The position numbers were made by a program, and so were the translations under genes. The notes under the pieces are model-generated. The model was given only the letters and a program-made list of their open reading frames with translations. It ran no database searches and was not told where the DNA came from. This document shows, one piece after another, positions 34,808 to 43,294 of a stretch of DNA of 64,000 bases (its first letter is position 1; each line of letters begins with the position of its first letter). This DNA is from Cohnella fermenti (GTDB lineage: Bacteria; Bacillota; Bacilli; Paenibacillales; Paenibacillaceae), in the NCBI RefSeq assembly GCF_004801405.1, contig NZ_SSOB01000019.1:91022-155021 (forward strand), in the 5' to 3' direction.

Positions 34808-36781
34808 TCAGTCACCCCAATAGCTTGATAAGTCGTCGCTATCATCGAAGTCATCGTTGTTGTTGTAGTTCCCGGTACCGGATTTATAGTTACCGGTGTT
34901 ATAGTTGCCGGTGCTAGCCTTGTAGTTGCCGGTGTTATAGTTGAACTTGGGTTGTTCGGCAGATTGATAGCCCAGCGACTTGATCTCCGTCTTCTTCTTG
35001 ACTTTCTTGGCCTTCTTGCTCTTCTTGCTCTTCTTCTCGGCGCTGTTCGAGGTTCCCGACTTGTACGGGATCGTATCCCCGTAATTAAACAGGGTGCTCG
35101 AATTATACGAGAACGGCTCCTCGTTCACGGCCTTCACGGCCGAATTGCCGGACTTGTACGGGATCGTATCGCCGTACTTGAGCAAGGTGCTCGAGTTATA
35201 CGAGAACGGCACTTCCTCCTCGAACGAGTTGTTGGAGTCGTCCGGAATCGTATCCCCGTACTTCAACAGGGTACTCGAGTTATACGAGAACGGCACCTCG
35301 TCCTCGAACGAGTTGTCGGAGTCGTCCGGGATCGTATCCCCGTACTTCAACAAGGTGCTCGAGTTATACGAGAGCGATTCCTCGCCCTGGGGCGAGTTGC
35401 CGGTTTTGTACGACACCCTCTTCTCGTTCTCATCCTCTCTGTACTTATAATTGTAATTATAGTTGTAGTTGTAGTCGGAGTCGGAGTCGTAATCATCGCT
35501 CGCTTCACCATCCGCCTCTCCCTCAAGAGGAACCGTTCCGAAGTACTGCTCTTCCTCCTGAGCCGGGACAACTTCGACCTGCGGCTTCTCTTTGTTCGGC
35601 TCGCTCATGAGTCTTGGCTGGTTCGCTTGCATCTCCTTGGCGTAATCGTACGCGATCGGCTCAATCCTCTTGGTCTTAAGCAACAGATGGCTCAGCACAT
35701 CATTCTTCTTGCCGTGCATATCGCGAATGCGTTCTTCGGCTGCATCGGGCGCGTAGTTCGCGTACGAGAGCAACTCCAACGCCGAAGCTTGTATATTATT
35801 CGTGTTGGACTGCAACCCGTCCCGGTCCTTCTTGACTACCAGGTTGTCATCAGCGTCGCGCTTGATAACCTTCTTCCCCGTCGCCTTGTCGATGAGAGTC
35901 TTCCCCGTTGAATAATCGGTCTCATATTCGAATTCAGGCTTGCCGATGAACTCCACACCCAGTTGCTCAAGCGGCACATTGTTCCTCCCGAGCTGCTGCA
36001 CCGTCTGAATCATCTGCTTCGCGCCCGGCTTGTAGTGACCGCTGGCATCCGAGACGAGCTCCACTTGTCCATCCCGCACCTGAAGCTCGCCTGCTCCGGC
36101 AACGTCCGCCCCCGCCCCGAAGGTCGAGTGATGGATTCTCTTCATATGAGGCAACTGCATATTCCTAAGCTTCTCTCGCTTCTCCGGATCGTTCTGCAGG
36201 TCCTTCAGATCCTGCTTGCGTTGGTCGTGAATCTGCTTGGAGCGAGCCAGATTCTCCTTGACGGAATCGGTAGAGTAGAACTTCCCTTTCTGATCCATCG
36301 TGAAAATGTGGCGGTCCGCCTTCGCTCCCTTGGTGGCCGATTGGAGGGCGCCAATCGTATCCGTCGTCTTGCCGTCCGACCGGTTCATCATCTTGCCGCC
36401 GCCATTGAAGGTTCGTTCATAACCGGCTCGTTCCTTGTCGTTCGCATACAAGGTCTTCGAGTTCAGCTCGACGCCCAAGAGCTTCCCCTTCGGAAGCAAC
36501 CTCTTGTCCATCTTCTCTTCTCTGTTACTGACCATCTCGAACCGCTTCCCGCCAACCGCGAACCCGGATCGATGCGAACCGATTCCGATGCCGCCCGTCG
36601 GCTTGCGCGGATCTTGCCGGGGGCCTTGCGCAGCATTCCACTGCAATTCCTCTTGCTCGCGATGGCCGCCAATCATCGGCGATTTGGCGCGATGCGACCC
36701 GATGATCGGCTTCTTCGACGGCTTGGCCCCCACGAAGGGCGCATTCGTTCCGGAGACGGCGTTGCTGCGTTCTCGGGGCAA
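34808..36781 (-). CDS. Repeat-rich cargo-like protein of the eCIS operon
   Basis: The protein has 657 residues from TTG 36781, chosen because GGAGGT lies 7 nt upstream. An in-frame TTG at 36796 would overlap that ribosome site. A basic N-terminus with GSHR repeats is followed by a helical region. A module with HHSTFGAGADVAGAG and SGHYKPGAKQM (about 225-275) is of a kind seen in polymorphic-toxin or eCIS cargo proteins. From about 430 it is low complexity: an acidic DYDSDSDYNYNY tract, four SYNSSTL-x-x-YGDTIP repeats, a Lys-rich stretch (EKKSKKSKKAKKVKKK) and Asn/Tyr/Gly repeats. It is first in the operon. The enzymatic activity is not recognisable. Confidence 0.7.
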   Translation of the reverse strand: MPRERSNAVSGTNAPFVGAKPSKKPIIGSHRAKSPMIGGHREQEELQWNAAQGPRQDPRKPTGGIGIGSHRSGFAVGGKRFEMVSNREEKMDKRLLPKGKLLGVELNSKTLYANDKERAGYERTFNGGGKMMNRSDGKTTDTIGALQSATKGAKADRHIFTMDQKGKFYSTDSVKENLARSKQIHDQRKQDLKDLQNDPEKREKLRNMQLPHMKRIHHSTFGAGADVAGAGELQVRDGQVELVSDASGHYKPGAKQMIQTVQQLGRNNVPLEQLGVEFIGKPEFEYETDYSTGKTLIDKATGKKVIKRDADDNLVVKKDRDGLQSNTNNIQASALELLSYANYAPDAAEERIRDMHGKKNDVLSHLLLKTKRIEPIAYDYAKEMQANQPRLMSEPNKEKPQVEVVPAQEEEQYFGTVPLEGEADGEASDDYDSDSDYNYNYNYNYKYREDENEKRVSYKTGNSPQGEESLSYNSSTLLKYGDTIPDDSDNSFEDEVPFSYNSSTLLKYGDTIPDDSNNSFEEEVPFSYNSSTLLKYGDTIPYKSGNSAVKAVNEEPFSYNSSTLFNYGDTIPYKSGTSNSAEKKSKKSKKAKKVKKKTEIKSLGYQSAEQPKFNYNTGNYKASTGNYNTGNYKSGTGNYNNNDDFDDSDDLSSYWGD

Positions 36782-36860
36782 TCGGAACACCTCCAACTCA
36801 CATGTGCAAAACCTTTTTTTCTACTCGGAAGCTCTTGGCCCGCAGGCAGCTCGAGCGCAT

Positions 36861-37064
36861 AAACACGAATTTTCGACTATATTTCGCAATCTGTGTTCGG
36901 AACGAACAATTAAACCTGAATTTTCGACTACATTTCGCCACCTGCGTTCAAAACGAGCAATTAAACACGAATTTCCGACTATACTTCGCGATCTGTGTGT
37001 GGAACGAGCAATTAAACCTGAAATTTCGACTACATTTCGCCACCTGCGTTCAAAACGACCCATT
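36861..37064. repeat. Four tandem 51-bp repeats (array B)
   Basis: Units begin at 36861, 36912, 36963 and 37014. Units 1/3 and 2/4 are closer to each other, so it is also a two-copy 102-bp repeat. The shared core CGAGCAATTAA...GAAATTTCGA relates it to array A. It runs right up to the stop codon of the NHL/SLH gene and fills the upstream region of the eCIS-like operon. Confidence 0.9.
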
Positions 37065-40000
37065 CACTCGGAATCCAGCCAATCCAGCACTTGCAGAGTT
37101 CTGATGAGCACGGCTGCCGCCTGCTCGCGTGTCGTCGTTCCCTTCGGGCTGAACGTATTCGCGCTTGTTCCTGCCATGATGTTCAACTGAATCATCGTGC
37201 GAACATCTTCCAGGTAGGCCTCGTTCACGCTCCCGATATCCGCGTACCCTTCCAGACTCGCCCGGTTCTGCGGGATCGGCAACCGTTCCAGCGACACCGC
37301 TGCCGCCAGCATGCTTGCCATCTCCTCGCGAGTGAGCGGCCGATTCGGCAGGAAGACCTTGCCGCCCACGAACTCCAGCAAGCCAAGCTCCTTCGCGCTG
37401 ACAATCGCATCGTAGTACCATGCGCCCGGCTTAACATCGGTATATGCCGAGGCTCCCGTAGGGGAAGCGCCGCGCCCCAGCGCCCGGACGAGCATCGTCG
37501 CGAACTCCGCTCGACTTACCGTCTGCGTCGGTTCATACTTGCCGGCTCCCACTCCTTCGACAAGCCCCTTCGCTGCGGCCAGTTCGATAAACGGCAATGC
37601 CCAGCCCCGAGCCACATCGGCGAAGCTCACAGCGTGATCCGCCACGACATACACGCTATTGGAGTACGAGCGGATCAGCACGCTCGTTATCCCATCGACA
37701 CGCACGGTGGCAGCCGGGACGAAATCGAACTTGCCAGTCGATTCATTAAAGCGGAACGCGCCCCATTGCTCCGACATCGCCACCTGATGCAGCGGCATCG
37801 GAATAACCCGGGTGATCGCCTGGCTGAACGAGCTCGCCGTCCCGATCGGCTGCCCCGTCTTCGTGTTGATTGCTTCCATATGGAAGTCGACCATCGGGCC
37901 CAGCGCTTGACTGTTCGGCAAGCCTTCCGCTAATGCGGCTTGAAGCTCCTTGTCGCCGGACTTATCGGTTAATGTAACCTTCAAGCTCACATCCCCGGCC
38001 TGGAGATCGTTATCCGCCAACAGGTCCGGCAGCTCCGGAATAAGCGAGGCCAGCTTGGCGGGTAGGCGATAGCTGCCATAGGGCGTCTTGATCTCCAGAT
38101 AGAAGGCGCTGTTCTTCAGTGCCAATTCGGCCAGCACCATCACCGGAACGCTGACGAAAGCGACACCGTCCTTCGGCGTTGCTTCAAGCGTGACATACGG
38201 CAGCTTCGTGTCGATGTCGGCAGGGTTCAGATCCTGTCCGTTCAGATCAATGTGCGGGGTGTCGCTGGCCGAATTGGTCGCTGCCGGTGCAACTCCTCCT
38301 CCGCCACCGCCTCCTGAAGACGCGGCCTCCCGAGTGATGTCGACCGTGTAGGTCTGAGTCGCCCCGCCCTGCGTCCTTACGATGATCGATACCTCATTGC
38401 TCCCCTCAATCAGAGGAAGGGAGAACGCTGCCACACCGCTCGACATGGCAAAAGGTCCGCTAATGAGCGTTCCAGTGCTATTGTAGACGCTAACCGTTAT
38501 TGCGGCTTTGTCAGCATCCGACACTTCCATTGTGACGGTGATGCTGCTAACGCCATTCTCCACGCTTGAGGTGTAGTCGATCGTGCCCGGTTCAAACTCC
38601 GGGCTCAAGGTGCCACTCGACAGCGTCAGCCCGCTCAAGTCGGCGTTGCCGCTCAAGCTCGCATCCGAACGCGTCACCGTAATCGTATACGTCTTCGTCG
38701 TTCCGTCCGCTGCCGTGACCACAACCGTAATCGTGTTGCTTCCCACGACCAGCGGAATCGCGTCGGACTCATCCCCGCTCGCAACCGCAGCGCCGTTCAC
38801 CGTCAACGTCGCATTCACCGAATCCGCTGCCGTTGCCGTTACGGTAACGCTGCTCACGCTATTGCCCACACTCGCCGTATACGTGTTCCCGAACGTCGCC
38901 GTTAACGTGCCGCTTGACAGCGTCAGCCCGCTTAAGTCGGCGTTACCGCTCAGGTTTGCATCCGCACGCGTCACCGTAATTGTGTACGTCTTCGTCGTAG
39001 CGTCCGCCGCCGTGACCACAACCGTAATCGTGTTGCTTCCCACGTCTAGCGAAATGGCATCGGAAGCAACTCCACTCGCAACCGCATCGCCGCCCACCGT
39101 CACCGTTGCGCTGCTGTCCGCCACTGTCGCCGTTACCTTAACACTGCTCACACTATTGCCTACGTTCGCCGTATACGCGTTCCCGAACGCCGCCGTCAAC
39201 GTTCCGCTCGACAGCGTCAGACCGCTTAAATCGGCGTTGCCGCTCAAGCCCACAGCCGCTCGCGTCACCGTTATCGTGTACGTCTTCGTCGTGCCGTCCG
39301 CTGCCGTGACCACAACCGTAATCGTGTTGCTCCCCACGACTAACGGAATCGCATCGGACGCGACGCCGTTCGCAACTGGATCTCCGTTCACCGTCAACGT
39401 CGCATTCACCGAATCCGCTGCCGTCGCCGTTACCGTGATGCTGCTCACGCTGTTGCCTACGCTCGCCGTATACGCGTTCCCGAACGTCGCCGTTAACGTT
39501 CCGCTCGACAGCGTCAGACCGCTTAAGTCGGCGTTACCGCTCAGTGTCGCATCCGCACGCGTCACCGTGATCGTGTACGTCTTCGTCGTTCCGTCCGCTG
39601 CCGTGACCACAACCGTAATCGTGTTGCTTCCCACGACTAACGGAATCGCATCGGACGCCGCTCCGCTCGTAACCGCATCGCCATTCACCGTCACGGTCGC
39701 GCTGCTGTCCGCCACTGTCGCCGTTACCGTGATGCTGCTCACGCTAAGGCCAACGCTCGCCGTATAGGTGCCCCCGAACGCCGGTGTCAGCGTCCCGCTC
39801 GACAGCGTTAGATTGTTCAGCTCCGCATTGCCGCTGGCGCCGCGTGTCACCGTCACGGTGTACGTCTTCGTCGTTCCGTCCTCAGCCGTGACCTCCACCG
39901 TAATCGTGTTGCTCCCTATACCAAGCGCCAGCGCGGAAGATGCCGTGCCGCTCGCAACGGATGACGGTCCGCTGACCAGCGTGCCGCTGCCATTGAAGAG

Positions 40001-42184
40001 GCTGACCTTAATTGCGGCATGCGCCGAATCCGCTGCCGTCGGCGTGATCGTGACGCTGCTTACGCCATTGCCCACGCTCGCCTTGTACGTACCCGGTATG
40101 AACGACGGCGTCACCGTCCCGCTCGACAATTCCAGGTCGCTCAGCTCCGCATTGCTGCTTTTCGCCCGCGTCACCGTTACCTCGTACGGATTCTCCGTCC
40201 CATCCTCGGCCGTGACCAGCACCTCAATCGTGTTGACCCCCACGACCAGCGGAAGCGCGTCGGAGGCCGTGCCGCTGTCAACCGTGACGCCATTCACCGT
40301 TACAGCCGCGCTGCTATCCGCCAACGTCGGCGTTACCGTGATGCTGCTTACGTCATTGCCCACACTCGCCGTATAATCATTCTCTCCCGCCGCGAACGCC
40401 GGGCTCAGTATGCCGCTCGACAGCGTCAGCCCGCTCAGATCCGCATTCGAGCTTATCGTTCTCGTTGCGTTTATCGTGTAGGTCTTGGTCGTTGTTCCAT
40501 CCTGCGCCGTCACTTTGACTGTAATCGTATTGCCGCTGCCCACGGTCAGCGATATCGGCGCGGATGCCGCACCGCTCGTAACCGGCGTCCCGTTCACCGT
40601 TACGGAAGCCAACGTGTCCGCCAAGGTCGGCGTCACCGTAATCGAGCTCCGACCGACGGTGGTATTGTAGGTCGTCGTACTCGAGGAGAACGCCGAATCT
40701 AACGTCCCGCTCGACAACGTTAAATTGCTCAGGTTGGCATTGCTGCTGCGCAGCCTGTCTACGGTTACCTTGTACAACTGCGTCGTTACGCCATCCTCCG
40801 CCGTAACGACCAATTCAATCGTATTGTCCCCTACGTCCAGAGTGATGTCCCCCGACAGGCTTCCGCTTGCGACACTAACCCCGTTCACCTTTACCTTCAT
40901 CAAGGAATCCGATGTCGTTGGCGTCACTCGGATGCTGCTCACCCCGTTCACGACTTCCGCCGTGTATTCGAGCGTACTGGAGGAGAACGTCGGACTCAGC
41001 GTACCGCTCGACAGCACAATACCGCTTAAGCTCGCTGCGCTAGAAGGGATGTACGGCGTTTGCTTGCGTACGGCATAGTTGAATTTATCGGCGATGTACA
41101 GATTCCCGGCGCTATCCATCGCCAATCCGGTCGGACCGTCTAATTCGGCAAGAGTACCCGCTCCGCCATCGCCCGAATATCCGCTGCCGCCCGTTCCCGC
41201 TATGGTCGTGATGATCCCGTTCGGGATGACCTTCCTGATCCGGTTGTTGTCCGTATCGGCAATATAGAGATTGCCGCTGCCGTCCACCCATACGCCTTCC
41301 GGTTCATTCAGTTGCGCGTCAACGGCCATGTCGCCGTCTCCCGAATAGCCATCGGTGCTCGACGAACCTGCCACAGTCGTGATGATCCCGTCCGTATCTA
41401 CTTTCCTTATTCTATTATTATAGGTATCGGCAATATAGAGATTGCCGGCGGCATCTATCGCCACGGCATTCGGGTAGTATAATCTTGTCTCATCGGCCGG
41501 GACGCCGTCTCCCGAGTAGCCGCTGTCATCCGTGCCCGCTACCGTCGTGATCTTCCCTGCCGTATCAACCTTCCGAATCCGATGATTGGACGTATCAGCA
41601 ATGTAGACGTTGCCAACGCTGTCCACAGCTACCCCGCTTGGACTGCTGAGCTCGGCTGCGGTGGCATCACCGTTGTCGCCCGAATAATCGCTGCTTCCGG
41701 TTCCCGCTATGGTGGTGATAACGCCGTCCGTCGCTATTTTCCGCACCCGGTTGTTATACTTATCGGCAACGTACACATTGCCGGCGGCATCCACCGCCAC
41801 CCCTGTCGGGCTGCGCAGCTCCGCATTAATCGCTTGCAACCCTTCGCCTGCGAATCCATAGTCTCCCGTTCCCGCAAAGGTGGTGATGGTCCCGCCCGTT
41901 ATCTTTCTTATCTTGTTGTTGTCCGTATCCGCGATGTATATGTTCCCGCTGCCATCTATCGCTATGGCTGACGGATTCGATAATTCGGCATCAACTGCCG
42001 CGCCGCCATCGCCCCAATCCCCATACTCTCCACCCGCTATCGTAGTGATCACCCCGCCTGTTCCCGCAGCGGCATGATCTTCCCCTAACGGCAGCATCCC
42101 TGCCACCAGCGAAGTGACAAGCAACAGTACCGCCAATCTCTCCAGCTTCCGACGCAACGTTCCTCTTTGCGATTTTCCCCGCAT
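37064..42184 (-). CDS. Giant NHL/cadherin-like/SLH surface protein
   Basis: The protein has about 1706 residues. ATG 42184 is favoured because GGGGAGG lies upstream and a basic signal peptide follows. ATG 42205 would include that ribosome site. Five or six NHL beta-propeller repeats (41-375, SGNIYIADTDNNKIRK type) precede about ten cadherin-like beta-sandwich repeats (381-1285) with near-identical DNA. Then come a pre-SLH module (1305-1515, PYGSYRLPAKLASL) and three SLH motifs (1521-1701). No catalytic residues are evident, so an adhesive or scaffold role is likely. It is divergent from a two-component system, with a response-regulator-type site in its promoter. Confidence 0.9.
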   Translation of the reverse strand: MRGKSQRGTLRRKLERLAVLLLVTSLVAGMLPLGEDHAAAGTGGVITTIAGGEYGDWGDGGAAVDAELSNPSAIAIDGSGNIYIADTDNNKIRKITGGTITTFAGTGDYGFAGEGLQAINAELRSPTGVAVDAAGNVYVADKYNNRVRKIATDGVITTIAGTGSSDYSGDNGDATAAELSSPSGVAVDSVGNVYIADTSNHRIRKVDTAGKITTVAGTDDSGYSGDGVPADETRLYYPNAVAIDAAGNLYIADTYNNRIRKVDTDGIITTVAGSSSTDGYSGDGDMAVDAQLNEPEGVWVDGSGNLYIADTDNNRIRKVIPNGIITTIAGTGGSGYSGDGGAGTLAELDGPTGLAMDSAGNLYIADKFNYAVRKQTPYIPSSAASLSGIVLSSGTLSPTFSSSTLEYTAEVVNGVSSIRVTPTTSDSLMKVKVNGVSVASGSLSGDITLDVGDNTIELVVTAEDGVTTQLYKVTVDRLRSSNANLSNLTLSSGTLDSAFSSSTTTYNTTVGRSSITVTPTLADTLASVTVNGTPVTSGAASAPISLTVGSGNTITVKVTAQDGTTTKTYTINATRTISSNADLSGLTLSSGILSPAFAAGENDYTASVGNDVSSITVTPTLADSSAAVTVNGVTVDSGTASDALPLVVGVNTIEVLVTAEDGTENPYEVTVTRAKSSNAELSDLELSSGTVTPSFIPGTYKASVGNGVSSVTITPTAADSAHAAIKVSLFNGSGTLVSGPSSVASGTASSALALGIGSNTITVEVTAEDGTTKTYTVTVTRGASGNAELNNLTLSSGTLTPAFGGTYTASVGLSVSSITVTATVADSSATVTVNGDAVTSGAASDAIPLVVGSNTITVVVTAADGTTKTYTITVTRADATLSGNADLSGLTLSSGTLTATFGNAYTASVGNSVSSITVTATAADSVNATLTVNGDPVANGVASDAIPLVVGSNTITVVVTAADGTTKTYTITVTRAAVGLSGNADLSGLTLSSGTLTAAFGNAYTANVGNSVSSVKVTATVADSSATVTVGGDAVASGVASDAISLDVGSNTITVVVTAADATTKTYTITVTRADANLSGNADLSGLTLSSGTLTATFGNTYTASVGNSVSSVTVTATAADSVNATLTVNGAAVASGDESDAIPLVVGSNTITVVVTAADGTTKTYTITVTRSDASLSGNADLSGLTLSSGTLSPEFEPGTIDYTSSVENGVSSITVTMEVSDADKAAITVSVYNSTGTLISGPFAMSSGVAAFSLPLIEGSNEVSIIVRTQGGATQTYTVDITREAASSGGGGGGGVAPAATNSASDTPHIDLNGQDLNPADIDTKLPYVTLEATPKDGVAFVSVPVMVLAELALKNSAFYLEIKTPYGSYRLPAKLASLIPELPDLLADNDLQAGDVSLKVTLTDKSGDKELQAALAEGLPNSQALGPMVDFHMEAINTKTGQPIGTASSFSQAITRVIPMPLHQVAMSEQWGAFRFNESTGKFDFVPAATVRVDGITSVLIRSYSNSVYVVADHAVSFADVARGWALPFIELAAAKGLVEGVGAGKYEPTQTVSRAEFATMLVRALGRGASPTGASAYTDVKPGAWYYDAIVSAKELGLLEFVGGKVFLPNRPLTREEMASMLAAAVSLERLPIPQNRASLEGYADIGSVNEAYLEDVRTMIQLNIMAGTSANTFSPKGTTTREQAAAVLIRTLQVLDWLDSE
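38600..40400. repeat. Tandem ~290-300-bp in-gene repeats
   Basis: The cadherin-like repeats of the NHL/SLH gene are nearly identical over about six consecutive DNA units, with repeated segments such as CGCTCGACAGCGT at intervals close to 290-300 bp. Recent expansion and length variation between strains are likely. Confidence 0.85.
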
Positions 42185-42245
42185 GACCTGTTCGTTCCTC
42201 CCCATCTATCTGCTCGCCCGTAATCACCCGCTGTTTATGACAATA

Positions 42246-42289
42246 ATTGTATCAGCAGCTTTTTCGCGAAACTCTTAATGAATTCTTAA
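42246..42289 (-). promoter_or_regulatory. RR-type direct repeat and -10 of the NHL/SLH gene
   Basis: On the minus strand TTAAGA-ATTCA-TTAAGA (42273-42289) is followed after 21 bp by TACAAT (42246-42251). The flanking TTTT, GAGTTT and GCTGCT elements match those at 28718-28762. The OmpR-type regulator gene starts about 320 bp away on the other strand and is the likely binding partner. Confidence 0.65.
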
Positions 42290-42424
42290 AACTTCTCATA
42301 GAATCGTTGGGCGAATGACAAATGGCAGGTTGGTCATGGTATGCTCTAGTAGAGACAGTCAGGAACATCGGAGCAATCTTCCAGTATAAGGAAATCTGTC
42401 ACATATCCCATCCGGTGTACCACA

Positions 42425-42506
42425 AAAGGGTGCCTTATCCCTGCTGTTCAGGCTGCGACTTTTTCCAATAATTAGGTGACTGATCAGAGGGGATAAGGCA
42501 CCCTTT
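42425..42506. mobile_element. 82-bp element with perfect 17-bp inverted ends (MITE-like)
   Basis: AAAGGGTGCCTTATCCC (42425-42441) and its exact reverse complement (42490-42506) enclose a 48-nt centre. There is no T-run, and no target duplication is visible. It could be a miniature inverted-repeat element or a long RNA hairpin. It lies between the NHL/SLH promoter and the response-regulator gene. Confidence 0.45.
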
Positions 42507-42607
42507 GGCGAAAAGGGACAGCGGCAGCGGCGCCGGTTAACAAAAAAGAAATTTTATGGATAATAACACCAAATAACTCATTATATCTTGGCGGTGACGA
42601 CAATCAA

Positions 42608-43294
42608 ATGGAACGAATCCTCGTCGTTGATGACGATTCCCAAATTCGCGAAGTAATCTGCGCCCATATCGAACAAGCGGGAATGCACCCGATCGAAGCC
42701 GAATCCGGACAACAGGCGATGGAACGGCTGGAATCCGAGCCGGTGGACCTCCTCATCCTGGACCTCATGATGGACGATCGCGACGGGTTCGAAGTGCTCC
42801 ACTACTTGAACAATCGCAGATTGGACGTATTGACCATTGTCGTTAGCGCAAGAAGAGCGGAACAGGACAAGATCGCCACGCTTGGCCTCGGTGCGGACGA
42901 TTACATGACGAAGCCGTTCAGCCCGATGGAGCTGATGGCTCGCATTCAAGCCGTTCTTCGCAGACGTCACCCGAAGATCGCCCATCCGTCCATGGTCATT
43001 CGTCTGAGCAATATGATTCTGGACATCGATAACTACACGCTTCTTATCTATAATGAGAAGATTTCCTTAACGATGGTCGAATGCGGCCTGATGCAGATTT
43101 TCATGCAGAATCCCGACCGCGTGATGACGAAGCTCGAGATCTATCAACAGGTCTGGCAGCATGAGAGGTATGACGACAACAACCTGAGCGTATACATGAG
43201 CCGGCTGCGCAAGCAGTTGGAGCGCGCTCAGTCGCCTTGGGAGATTCAAGCGGTGCGCGGCGTCGGGTATCGCTTAACGGGGGCTGGAATATGA
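42608..43294 (+). CDS. OmpR/PhoB-family response regulator
   Basis: The protein has 228 residues. The receiver domain has the acidic pocket Asp8-10, phospho-acceptor Asp52 (LLILDLMMDD) and Lys102 (MTKPF). The C-terminal winged helix (about 130-225) ends in GVGYRLTG. The ribosome site is weak. Its stop overlaps the kinase start (ATGA), so the two are translationally coupled. Such regulators bind direct repeats with an 11-bp period, exactly what is found upstream of the divergent NHL/SLH gene and of the RCC1/SLH gene. Confidence 0.95.
   Translation: MERILVVDDDSQIREVICAHIEQAGMHPIEAESGQQAMERLESEPVDLLILDLMMDDRDGFEVLHYLNNRRLDVLTIVVSARRAEQDKIATLGLGADDYMTKPFSPMELMARIQAVLRRRHPKIAHPSMVIRLSNMILDIDNYTLLIYNEKISLTMVECGLMQIFMQNPDRVMTKLEIYQQVWQHERYDDNNLSVYMSRLRKQLERAQSPWEIQAVRGVGYRLTGAGI

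Noticed and set aside
37064..42184. SLH/cadherin-like protein as a tail-fibre of the eCIS-like locus
   Set aside because: It has a signal peptide and SLH anchor and is therefore a secreted wall protein, not a particle component. It is also separated by array B.
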